From Zea mays (Eukaryota > Streptophyta > Magnoliopsida > Poales > Poaceae): a DNA stretch of 64,000 nucleotides. Where the stretch lies: the NCBI RefSeq assembly GCF_902167145.1, contig NC_050100.1, positions 185,063,439 to 185,127,438 on the forward strand, given 5' to 3'. Positions 11,798-21,695 of this stretch are shown here, piece by piece. Made by a program: the position numbers and the translations under genes. Each line of letters opens with the position of its first letter. Positions within the stretch are counted from its first letter, which is position 1. The notes below the pieces were generated by a model. The model had not been told where the DNA came from. It did not search any database and worked only from the letters and a program-made list of their open reading frames with translations.

Positions 11798-12811
11798 ATG
11801 GCTCGACTTAGACACACTGCACGAAAGTCCGTCATCCCCTTCTTACCCTCCCGCCTTGATGAGCGTCCGCTTCGCCGTCCCGTGGCCGGACAGTCCAGCC
11901 ACTTGGAGAGACTGCACCACCGCTTGCATGAGGAGCAGGAACGTCGACGACAGGAGCAGCAGGGCTCTTCCTTCTCGCTCCAGCAGGAGATAGAGTCCGT
12001 GAGGAGCTGCTCCCCTGTGCTTCCCCTGGAGGCGCCCCCTGCACCACCACTGGGCGCCCCAGCTTCTGGAGTAGCTGCTGGAGGAGACCCAGACGACGGA
12101 GGTGGCGACGACAGCTCGAGCCACGACACCGACCTCTCTGCTGACCAGGAGCCGGAAGGATGGGTTGCTCGACCCATCACTCGCGACGCTGCTCGCGGGT
12201 GTCACTTCCATGATGCGCTCGACACCCTGCTACGTCGGGCACTTAACCGGCGTACTTGGTCCATCGAGTATCGTTGTGTGGTCTACCAGCATAGTCGCGG
12301 GGTATACCCGGACCGCTGGGAGGCGACCTGCTTGGTGCGTCGTCCGGAGAACAGTCTCCAGGGCGCGGAGGCCTGCTCAGAGCACTATTCTATCTCTGAG
12401 CGGGACTTAGCTGAGGCAACCATGCAAGATGCTGCACGGCGTGCGCTTTCGCACTACTGCTCGGTTCTCGGTGGGGTAGCTAACGGTCTCAACCTGAAGT
12501 ATTACCCCCGACGTCCATCTGGCAGCACAGGAGGCGTGATTGTTTCACCTGTCGGTGAGGACAATCCTAGGTTGAGTAGCACAGTCAACCTAGCCGCCGT
12601 GCTAAACACGGAGCTGGACCATGCATTAGACGAGCTGAGTAGGGCTCGTCCTGAGATCGCCCTGCTGCGGGCTGAGCGCGCGGAACGTCGTCACCTGGAT
12701 GATGGTTCCCCCGCTCCCGTCGGGACTCAGCACCCGTACCGCTCACCTCGGCGTGGACACCAGCCTTATGGCAATCCCGACTGCAAGACCAAGATAAATC
12801 TAGAACCATAG
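11798..12811 (+). CDS. ORF0 upstream of gag in chromovirus A (337 aa, function unknown)
   Basis: This is an intact ORF between the primer-binding site and gag. The first 120 residues are Arg/Gln/Pro-rich and low in complexity. Residues of about 125-235 look like a compact domain, with predicted strands around RCVVYQHSRG and RWEATCLVRRPE followed by a helix rich in Ala and Arg. That order resembles the second half of a double-stranded-RNA-binding fold, but this is my reading and not a database hit. The C-terminal part includes a short helix-like segment (near residues 262-293), then a Gly/Pro-rich tail. The ATG at 11798 comes directly after a pyrimidine-rich TCTTTTGTAG. Extra ORFs before gag are known in some grass gypsy elements. 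It is intact while the neighbouring gag-pol is broken. Confidence 0.7.
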   Translation: MARLRHTARKSVIPFLPSRLDERPLRRPVAGQSSHLERLHHRLHEEQERRRQEQQGSSFSLQQEIESVRSCSPVLPLEAPPAPPLGAPASGVAAGGDPDDGGGDDSSSHDTDLSADQEPEGWVARPITRDAARGCHFHDALDTLLRRALNRRTWSIEYRCVVYQHSRGVYPDRWEATCLVRRPENSLQGAEACSEHYSISERDLAEATMQDAARRALSHYCSVLGGVANGLNLKYYPRRPSGSTGGVIVSPVGEDNPRLSSTVNLAAVLNTELDHALDELSRARPEIALLRAERAERRHLDDGSPAPVGTQHPYRSPRRGHQPYGNPDCKTKINLEP

Positions 12812-13214
12812 ATCGTTAGAGTTGGATCTTGTAATTAATACGAAATATATATGTATAAGCTACAGTCTTAGCGTTAGTCTTGCTTTTAGTTAGTCTTAGT
12901 TAGACAGGGTAGTTTGCTATATCCTGTGCATTTATGTTTGTCATGATGAACTATGTTTGGTTTGGATCTTTGTAATGACTGTCACCAGAATGTGGGTATC
13001 CCCTGCATTTTGGTTTACCTATTATGTTAATGGAGTTAGTTATCTAGTTGGGAAACCTTTTATTCCACTTTCCTCTTTATCTGAGAAGCTGTGTGGTCTG
13101 TGTTGGAGATCAGTGAAGATGCTCATCTGTTCAGTGCTGTTGAAGAATTCTATACTCTTTTCTTATGCTGCAAGATTTGCCAGGTCAGTTCTGATGCGTG
13201 GTTGCATTCTGCAG
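12812..13214 (+). other. Non-coding spacer between ORF0 and gag
   Basis: No gene is seen in these 400 bases. The spacer is T-rich and ends TTCTGATGCGTGG...TTGCATTCTGCAG directly before the gag ATG. It therefore looks like the 3' part of an intron, with a possible branch site (CTGAT) about 25 bases upstream of the AG. Confidence 0.4.
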
Positions 13215-14440
13215 ATGTCAGAGAACAGGCGCAGAGGAGGAAGGCGTGCTCAGCAGGAGCGAGCCGCTCAACAGGAGGAGGTGCCCCAGCAACAGCACCT
13301 GCCGCCCCCACCCCCGATGTCCATCGAGCAGATGTTTCTGATGCAGACCCAGGCAGTTCAAGCCATCGGTCAGACTCTGGCCGCCATTCAGCAGCAGCAG
13401 CAGCAACAGCAGCAGGCCCCACCTCAGCCTCAGATGCCTCAGATGCCCAGAGACAAGCGTGCTGAGTTCATGAGAGGTCATCCACCAACGTTTGCTCACT
13501 CTTCTGACCCCATGGATGCTGAAGACTGGCTGCGCACTGTGGAGCGGGAGTTACATACCGCTCAGTGCGATGATAGGGAGAAAGTCCTGTATGGTCCCCG
13601 TCTGTTGAGAGGAGCAGCTCAGTCATGGTGGGAGTCTTACCTCGCCACCCATGCCCACCCTGACGCCATCACCTGGGAAGAGTTCAGAGGAAGCTTTCGT
13701 CAGTACCATGTTCCTGCAGGTCTGATGACAGTGAAGAAGGAGGAGTTCCTGGCCCTCAAGCAGGGGCCATTGTTTGTCAGTGAGTATCGAGACAGGTTTC
13801 TGCAGTTGTCTCGCTATGCTCCTGAAGATGTCAACACCGACGCCAAGCGGCAGTATCGTTTCCTGAGAGGCTTGGTTGACCCTCTGCAATACCAACTGAT
13901 GAATCACACCTTCCCGACATTCCAGCACCTGATTGATAGAGCAATCATGATGGAGAGGAAGCGTAAGGAGATGGAAGATCGTAAGCGCAAGATCAGTGGA
14001 CCCCAGCCTGGAAGCAGCAATCGTCCTCGTTTCTCAGGCAATCAACCTCAGCAGTTCAGGCAGAACCAGCGTCCACTTCAGCAGCATCAGCAGTTCCAAA
14101 GGCAGTATCCAGCATCAGTACCAGAACCGTCAGAGCAATCAGTCAGGAGGTCAGTTTCAGAGGCAGAATCAGCAGGCACCTCGTCTTCCTGCCCCAGCAG
14201 CCCAGCAGAACAGTCAGGCAGCACCAGCTCAGGTTGGAAACAGAGCATGTTTCCACTGTGGAGAGCAAGGCCACTGGGTGATGCAATGTCCGAAGAAGGC
14301 AGCCCAGCAGCAGTCAGGCCCCAATGCCCCAGCAAAGCAGAATGTGCCTCAGCCTGGAGCAGGCAACCGCTCTCAACCACGTTACAATCATGGGAGACTG
14401 AACCACTTGGAGGCTGAAGCAGTTCAGGAGACTCCCGACA
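13215..14440 (+). pseudogene. gag of chromovirus A (frameshifted)
   Basis: The frame opens at the ATG at 13215. The N-terminus is Arg/Gln-rich, with a poly-Gln run encoded by CAG repeats at 13390-13415. A retrotransposon gag domain follows (W-W-E-S-Y and E-F-x-x-F motifs near 13627-13692). The frame is lost between about 14095 and 14150 and continues in another frame that is open from 13996. That second frame holds the zinc knuckle [14 protein letters not shown] (cysteine at 14248). This is therefore one gag split by a frameshift, not two genes. It would encode the capsid/nucleocapsid part of the polyprotein. Confidence 0.88.
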
Positions 14441-17400
14441 TGATAGTAGGTATGTTCCCAGTCGACTCCCATATTGCAAAAGTGTTATTTGATACTGGAG
14501 CAACGCATTCTTTCATTACTGCATCATGGGTAGAAGCACATAATCTTCCAATTACTACCATGTCAACCCCCATTCAAATTGACTCAACCGGTGGTAGAAT
14601 TCGAGCCGATAGCATTTGTTTGAATGTATGTGTGGAAATAAGGGGGATAGCGTTTCCCGCCAACCTCATAGTAATGGGTACTCAGGGAATAGATGTCATC
14701 CTGGGGATGAATTGGCTAGATAAGTATCAGGCAGTTATCAGTTGTGATAAGAGGACAATCAAGTTGGTGTCTCCACTAGGAGAGGAAGTGGTGACCGAGT
14801 TAGTCCCGCCTGAGCCAAAGAAAGGAAGTTGTTACCAGATGGTTGTCGATAGCAGTGAAGCAGACCCGATCGAGAGTATCAAGGTTGTGTCCGAGTTCCC
14901 AGATGTGTTTCCAAAGGACTTACCAGGTATGCCACCAGAGCGGAAAGTTGAGTTTGCTATAGAGCTTCTTCCTGGAACCGCCCCCATCTTTAAGAGAGCT
15001 TACAGAATATCTGGGCCAGAGTTGGTTGAACTTAAGGAGCAGATTGATGAGCTGTCAGAGAAAGGTTACATCCGGCCAAGCACCTCGCCTTGGGCCGCTC
15101 CTGTCTTGTTTGTGGAGAAGAAAGATGGCACCAAAAGGATGTGTATCGATTATCGAGCTTTGAATGAGGTCACGATCAAGAACAAGTATCCCTTGCCCAG
15201 AATAGAAGATCTGTTCGACCAGTTGAGAGGAGCCAGTGTGTTCTCCAAGATTGATCTGAGGTCAGGTTATCATCAGCTTAGGATCTGACCTTCGGACATT
15301 CCGAAGACAGCATTCATTACCAAGTATGGTTTGTATGAGTTCACAGTGATGTCTTTTGGTTTGACCAATGCACCAGCGTTTTTCATGAATCTGATGAACA
15401 GTGTATTCATGGACTATCTCGATAAGTTTGTGGTGGTATTCATTGATGACATTCTGATTGATTCTCAAAGCGAAGAAGAGCATGCCAGTCATTTGAGGAT
15501 GGTATTGCAGAGACTGCGAGAGCACCAATTGTATGCAAAATTGAGCAAGTGTGAATTTTGGATCAATGAAGTCCTATTCTTGGGTCACATAATCAACAAA
15601 GAAGGATTGGCTGTGGATCCGAAGAAAGTGGCAGACATTCTGAACTGGAAAGCGCCCACAGATGCCCGAGGAATCAAGAGTTTCATTGGAATGGCCGGAT
15701 ATTATCGGCGATTCATTGAAGGGTTTTCGAAGATTGCGAAACCAATGACAGCGTTGCTAGGCAACAAAGTTGAGTTCAAGTGGACCCAGAGATGTCAAGA
15801 GGCCTTTGAAGCGCTGAAAGAGAAGTTGACCACAACGCCTGTCTTAGTCTTACCTGATGTGCACAAGCCCTTCTCGGTGTATTGTGATGCTTGTTACACA
15901 GGTTTGGGAGGTGTGTTGATGCAAGAGGGAAGAGTTGTGGCTTACTCATCCCGACAGTTGAAGGTTCATGAAGAAGAATTACCCAATCCATGATCTAGAG
16001 TTGGCAGCAGTGGTTCATGCACTAAAGACATGGAGGCACTACCTGTATGGACAGAAATGCGATGTTTACACAGACCACAAGAGTCTGAAGTACATATTCA
16101 CTCAGTCAGAGTTGAATATGAGGCAGCGAAGATGGTTAGAGTTGATCAAAGATTATGAGTTGGAGATTCATTACCATCCGGGCAAAGCGAATGTAGTGGC
16201 AGATGCTTTGAGCAGGAAGAGTCAGATCAATCTGATGGTCGTTCGTCCGATGCCTTATGAGTTGGCCAAGGAGTTCGACAGGTTGAGTCTCGGGTTTCTG
16301 AACAACATGCGAGGAGTCACAGTTGAGTTGGAACCTACCCTGGAGCAGGAAATCAAAGAAGCACAGAAGAATGATGAGAAGATCAGTGAGATCTGGCGAC
16401 TGATTCTAGAAGGCAAAGGCAAAGATTTTCGAGAAGATGCAGAAGGCGTGATATGGTTCAAAGACCGCTTGTGTGTTCCCAATGTCCAATCTATTCGGGA
16501 GTTGATCCTCAAGGAAGCTCATGAGACAGCCTATTCGATTCACCCTGGCAGTGAGAAGATGTACCAGGATCTGAAGAAGAAATTCTGGTGGTACGGAATG
16601 AAGAGAGAAATCGCAGAGTATGTGGCTATGTGTGATAGTTGTCGAAGAATTAAGGCAGAGCACCAGAGACCAGCTGGATTGTTGCAACCGTTGCAAATTC
16701 CTCAGTGGAAATGGGATGAAATCGGTATGGACTTCATAGTCGGATTGCCTCGCACTCGAGCCGGCTACGATTCCATTTGGGTAGTAGTGGACCGCTTGAC
16801 CAAGTCAGCCCACTTCATACCTGTCAAGACCAACTACAGCAGTGCAGTATTGGAAGAGTTGTATATGTCTCGGATCGTTTGTCTTCATGGTGTGCCAAAG
16901 AAGATAGTGTCAGACAGAGGAACGCAGTTCACCTCTCATTTCTGGCAGCAGTTGCATGAAGCCTTGGGCACACATCTGAATTTCAGTTCAGCTTACCACC
17001 CGCAGACAGATGGTCAGACCGAAAGGACCAATCAAATCCTTGAAGATATGTTGAGAGCCTGTGCGTTGCAAGATCAGTCTGGATGGGATAAGAGATTGCC
17101 TTATTCAGAGTTCTCCTATAACAACAGTTACCAGGCCAGTTTGAAGATGTCACCATTTCAGGCGCTCTATGGAAGGAGTTGTAGAACTCCGTTGCAATGG
17201 GATCAACCTGGAGAAAAGCAAGTGTTTGGGCCAGACATTTTGCTTGAAGCTGAAGAGAACATCAAGATGGTCCGAGAGAATCTGAAGATGGCGCAGTCAA
17301 GACAGCGAAGTTATGCAGACACAAGAAGAAGAGAGTTGAGTTTCGAAGTCGGAGACTTTGTCTATCTGAAAGTGTCACCGATCAGAGGAGTCAGAAGGTT

Positions 17401-17776
17401 CAGAGTCAAAGGCAAGCTAGCACCCCGCTACATTGGTTCGTACCAAATTCTCTCAAGGCGTGGAGAAGTGGCCTATCAGCTCAGTCTGCCAGAGAATTTG
17501 TCTGCTGTGCATGATGTCTTTCATGTGTCTAAGTTGAAGAAGTGCTTGCATGTGCCAGAAGAGCAGTTGCCAGTGGAAGATCTTGAAGTCTAGGAGGACT
17601 TGACCTACGTTGAGAAGCCAACGCAAATCCTTGAGACCGCAGACAGAGTCACTCGAAGGAAGACCATCAGAATGTGCAAGGTCAGATGGAATCACCACTC
17701 TGATGAAGAAGCAACCTGGGAGCGTGAAGATGATCTGATGGCTAAATACCCTGAGCTTTTTGCTAGCCAACCCTGA
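14441..17776 (+). pseudogene. pol of chromovirus A: PR-RT-RNase H-INT-chromodomain (broken)
   Basis: Domains in order are: aspartic protease (L-F-D-T-G-A-T near 14488); RT (Y-P-L-P-R-I near 15187, F-I-D-D-I-L near 15439); RNase H (Y-C-D-A near 15880, Y-T-D-H-K-S near 16066); integrase with H-H-C-C finger and D-D-E core (D-F-I-V-G near 16731, S-D-R-G-T-Q-F near 16909); and a C-terminal chromodomain at about 17594-17776. Breaks are a TGA at 15286-15288 just after the Y-H-Q motif, a frameshift near 15968, and a TAG at 17591-17593 that separates off the chromodomain. Both stops fit C-to-T change. The chromodomain would steer integration to marked chromatin. Confidence 0.9.
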
Positions 17777-17812
17777 ATCTCGAGGGCGAGATTCTTTTAA
17801 GGGGGATAGGTT

Positions 17813-20800
17813 TGTAACACCCTGAATTTCGAGTTGGATTTTTTTCTTTCTCTATCGCTCGCTAAATTCGGGTGTTACCTCTCTTTCCTATTTCTTTTCG
17901 CTAAAACCCTACCTATTTCCAAAACTCCAAGTAGTATAATAATAATAAACCCTAAGAGTATTTCATTTGAATTGTTGCACCATGCCGGTCCATGCATATC
18001 TTTTGTTTATGGATTGAATTTGTGAAAACATGCTTTTAGAAAAAAAATGATTAAAAAGGAAAAAAAACCTTTCCTTCTCTCTCTTTCCCCCTCCTCCCCT
18101 TTCAGCCCGGCCGGCCTGGGCGGCCCAGCTGGCGCGGCCCAGCCAGGCGCGCAGCCCCCCCTCTCTCGCGCCCGGCCCAGCTGGCCAATCCGGCCCAGCC
18201 GGCCTCCCTCCCCCCTTCTTCTTTCCTCCCCGCCGTGGGCCGGCCTCGCCACGGCCCAGCTGCCCCCCGCGCTTTGGGCCCGTGGCGGCCCAGCCGCCCC
18301 AGCCGGCTTGCCCGCTCCCCCCGCCTGGAAAGCCGCCGCCGCCTTTGGGTGGGCCCCACCCGTCAGCCGCGCCCTCCCCAAACTGCCTCCCCCTTTCCTC
18401 CCTCCTCCCCTGCTCGTCCCTGTTCCTCTGCCCTAGCTCGCCGCCGCTCCCCTGCCTGCCCCAGCTCGCTCGCCGCCGGCGCCCCGCCCGCCCGTGGTAA
18501 GCCCCGGCCCCTCCCCTTCTTCCTCCCCTCTCTCCTCCCCTCCCTCCCTCTCCCCGGCGCGATCCCGCCCGCCCGGCATCCGCGCGGCCCCGCCCTCGGA
18601 GCTCGCGGCCATGGCGTCCGCGGCCATGGCGCGGCGTCCCGGTGCCGCCCCGCCCTGCCCGACGACCCCCCCCCCTCGCCCCCCTCCCGGCGGCGCTCGG
18701 CCCCGGCCGTGGCGGCGTCCCGGCGCGGCCCCGACGCGCTCCCCCGCCCCTCCCCTCGGCGTGGCCAGCCGTGGCGGCGCGGCGAGCCCCGCCCGCGCGC
18801 GCGCCCCCAGCCCGCCCTCGGCTCGCCGGCCTTGCCCGCCCTCGACGCCCCGCCCTCCCCGGCCATGGCCGCCGGTCCCGCTCGCCCGCTCGCGGCCCCG
18901 TGCCCGCAGCGGCGCGCTCGCCCGCCCGTGGCCATGGCGCGGTGGCCCGGCGCGGCCCCGTCTCGCCCGTCGGTGCCCGGCGCCCTCCCCGGCCGGCCAT
19001 GGCACGGCGGCCTGCGGCCTCGGCGGTGCGTGCGGAGCCCCGGCGCGGCCCGTGCACGCATGGTGCCCCCGGCGAGCTCGCCGCACCCGCGGTTCGCGGC
19101 CACGGCGGCTCAGTCCCGCCCGCATTGGCGTGTCCCGCCCCTGCGCAGCGCGGCCCCGGTCCGGCGCAACTTCAGCTCGCGCGGCCGTGGTGCCCCTGCG
19201 TAGCACGTGCGCGGTTCGGCCCCGGTGTGTGCGCGACTCGTTCGCGACACGTCAGCGCGGCCTTGCGCGTACGTGCTCGCGTGGTGCACGGTGCGTTTGT
19301 GTGGCTTGTCGTGCCCACGACGCAACGCATAGCGCCCTGTCGCGTCCGCGACACGATCGTCTACCCCGAGCCACCCGTCTACCCCCCCCCCCCCCCCCCG
19401 TGCATTCTATGCGTGTGACCGCGTTATTTAATTAATAAATGGAAACTTAATTTAGAAATTGGTTACGTTAGTTAATTCGTGTAAGTAATTATCTATCTCA
19501 TTTAATGTCGATCAACTGGAAATGGTCATGATTCGAATTATGCATGTAGCTAATCCGTTTGTTAGAACTAATTGGAGCTAAGTAGAACTAGGGCACGTAG
19601 CGTTGAGTTATTCGTCTACCCGTAGTGCATCTCGAGCATAAGCCTTAACCCCTGCGAGACCTTCCCTCGTTTCTTTCTAACAATGGTAAACTCATTATTG
19701 TATGTGATATTCTATGCATGTTTAATCTACTTGTTCTCTTGTATGGTGTATTGTTGGTTTCCTAATTTCAATGGATGGATGTATGTATGTTTGCACTCGC
19801 ATAGAGAACGATCCGGTTGAAGAGCCCGAGGAACTCGCAGGAGAAGCCCCTGAGCAGCAGCCGGTTGGTGGAGGCAAGTGTCCCTTGACCTATCTCTGTC
19901 CTATTCATTTTTTAATTCACCTCCCGCATCACACATTTATGCCTAAGGATTGACTAGCTTTGTTATCCATGTCCTTGTTTACCTATTTGGGTTGGATTAT
20001 TATTGTTTAGCTTTATGCTATTGCTCAAACTCTAATCAATGAACATGATGAGATTATCTATGATACGCTGTTTTCCCTTCTCTTATTATGATGTCGTACT
20101 TGTGGTCTTCAAGGGGGCTCGAGCGGTTTCTCGAGTGCCTCTCCGTAAGGACCTGTTCTATGGATGACCGCCCGGGAAAACAGTGCAACCATGAGGGTGG
20201 AATGGGATGCCCTTAGCTGAATAATTAGAGGATCCGGGGTGTAGTTCACTTAGCCGTCGTGCCGTCAATGGGGCTCGGTGTATGCGGCTCGCTCTGCCAA
20301 GTTTGGGTTCGCCCCTTGGGGAGGAGTGCGGTGCATTTAGGAAACCCAACGGGTGGCTACAACCCCGGGGAATCTTTGTAAAGGCTACGTAGTGATGCCC
20401 TGCTGGGTCACCTTGGTAGTGATCAATGGAGAGTCATGATCTCCGGGCAGAAAGGGAATCATGGCTTGTGGGTAAAGTGCACAACCTCTGCATAGTGTTT
20501 GAAAAAGTGATATATCAGCCGTGCTCGCGGTTATGAGCGGCCAAGGGAGCTCCAGTGATTAGTGGTACTTGATCAGAGACATTATGGTACATGTGGTTAT
20601 GAGATCGATGGTTCTGGTTATGGCTATGGTGCTGGTAAGTGGTATTCTTTCCGTTTGGAAAGGGTACATCGGGCTAATAACTCAGGTTAATGCTAAAACC
20701 TGGCTTTCTATTAGTAAATAATAATCTGACCAACTAAAAGCAACTGCTTGGCTTATCCCCACATAAAGCTAGTCCACTACAGCCAAACAGGATACTTGCT

Positions 20801-21201
20801 GAGTATGTTGATGTGTACTCACCCTTGCTCTACACACCAAACCCCCCCCATCCCCAGGTTGTCAGCATTGCAACCACTGCTCAGGAGAAGATGAAGCTGT
20901 GGAAGGAGACTTCCAGGAGTTCCAAGACTACGACGAGTTCTAGGCGTGGGTTAGCGGCAACCCCCAGTCGGCTGCCTGTGAAGGCCGCGGTTATCTACGT
21001 TTCGTTTTCGCACTTTGATTTATTGTAAGGACTATATGGACGTCTCAGACGTATGATGTAATCGACTATTATTTCCCTTTTAATACCATTTTGAGCACTG
21101 TGTGATGATGTCCATGTTATGTAACTGCTGTGTACGTGAATAACTGATCCTGACACGTACATGGTTCGCATTCGATTTACCTTCTAAAACCGGGTGTGAC
21201 A
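17813..21201 (+). repeat. 3' LTR of chromovirus A
   Basis: The LTR is 3389 bp, starts TGTAACACCCTGAATTTCG and ends CCGGGTGTGACA. It follows a purine-rich tract (AAGGGGGATAGG). It has the same GC-rich core (about 18100-19400, with a run of C at 19382-19399) and the same candidate intron (19874-20857) as the 5' LTR. Confidence 0.93.
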
Positions 21202-21206
21202 GAGAC

Positions 21207-21682
21207 GCCCGGGCATTAAGGATGGCATTGGCTTCCAACAAGGAGACAATGTCAAGGTTAATGCCCCTCCTAAAAGATTGTCTAACTTTGTCAAGGGCAA
21301 GGCTCCCATGCCTTAGGATAACGAGGGCTATATTTTATATCCTGCTGGTTATCCTGAGGATAAGATTAGGAGAATTCATGTAAAGAAGACTCATTCTGTT
21401 TCTCACCATGTTTTTATTTATAAGAATGAGGCTTCTAGCTCTAGGCGTTCTACACATGTTAAAATGCCTAAGAAGAAAACTCCTATTGCATCAAATGATC
21501 ATAACATTTCATTTAAAACTTTTGATGTTTCCTATGTGCTTACTAACAAATCAGGCAAAGTAGTTGCCAAATACGTTGGGGGCAAACACAAAGGCTCCAA
21601 GACTTGTGTTTGGGTACCCAAGGTGCTTGTTTCTAATGTAAAAGGACCCAAGACCATTTGGGTACCTAAGAACAAGGCCTAA
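21207..21682 (+). pseudogene. gag of Sirevirus B, 3' part after element A
   Basis: The sequence resumes the gag frame broken at 8137 and matches the end of the gag of element D (36717-37194). A stop lies near 21315. The frame ends in the conserved W-V-P-K...G-P-K-T-I-W-V-P-K segment with TAA at 21680-21682. TTTTGTAG|GTTTATGC follows at 21689-21702, where the pol frame opens. Confidence 0.85.
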
Positions 21683-21695
21683 ATTTGTTTTGTAG

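Larger units (their letters stand above)
8138..21201 (+). mobile_element. Del/Tekay-like chromovirus (gypsy) retrotransposon A
   Basis: The element is 13.1 kb, with LTRs at 8138-11535 and 17813-21201. It is flanked by a perfect 5 bp duplication, GAGAC (8133-8137 and 21202-21206). The primer-binding site TGGTATCAAATCC is at 11541. A polypurine tract near 17799-17808 precedes the 3' LTR. The internal order is ORF0, gag, PR, RT, RNase H, INT, chromodomain, which is gypsy order with a chromovirus tail. The clade call rests on the 3.4 kb LTRs and the terminal chromodomain. The coding part has at least two frameshifts and two stops, so the copy is not autonomous. It lies inside the gag of element B. 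Confidence 0.93.

Noticed and set aside
14087..14503. 138-codon minus-strand frame over the chromovirus gag/protease
   Set aside because: It is a shadow of the gag-pol coding strand and has no motif.
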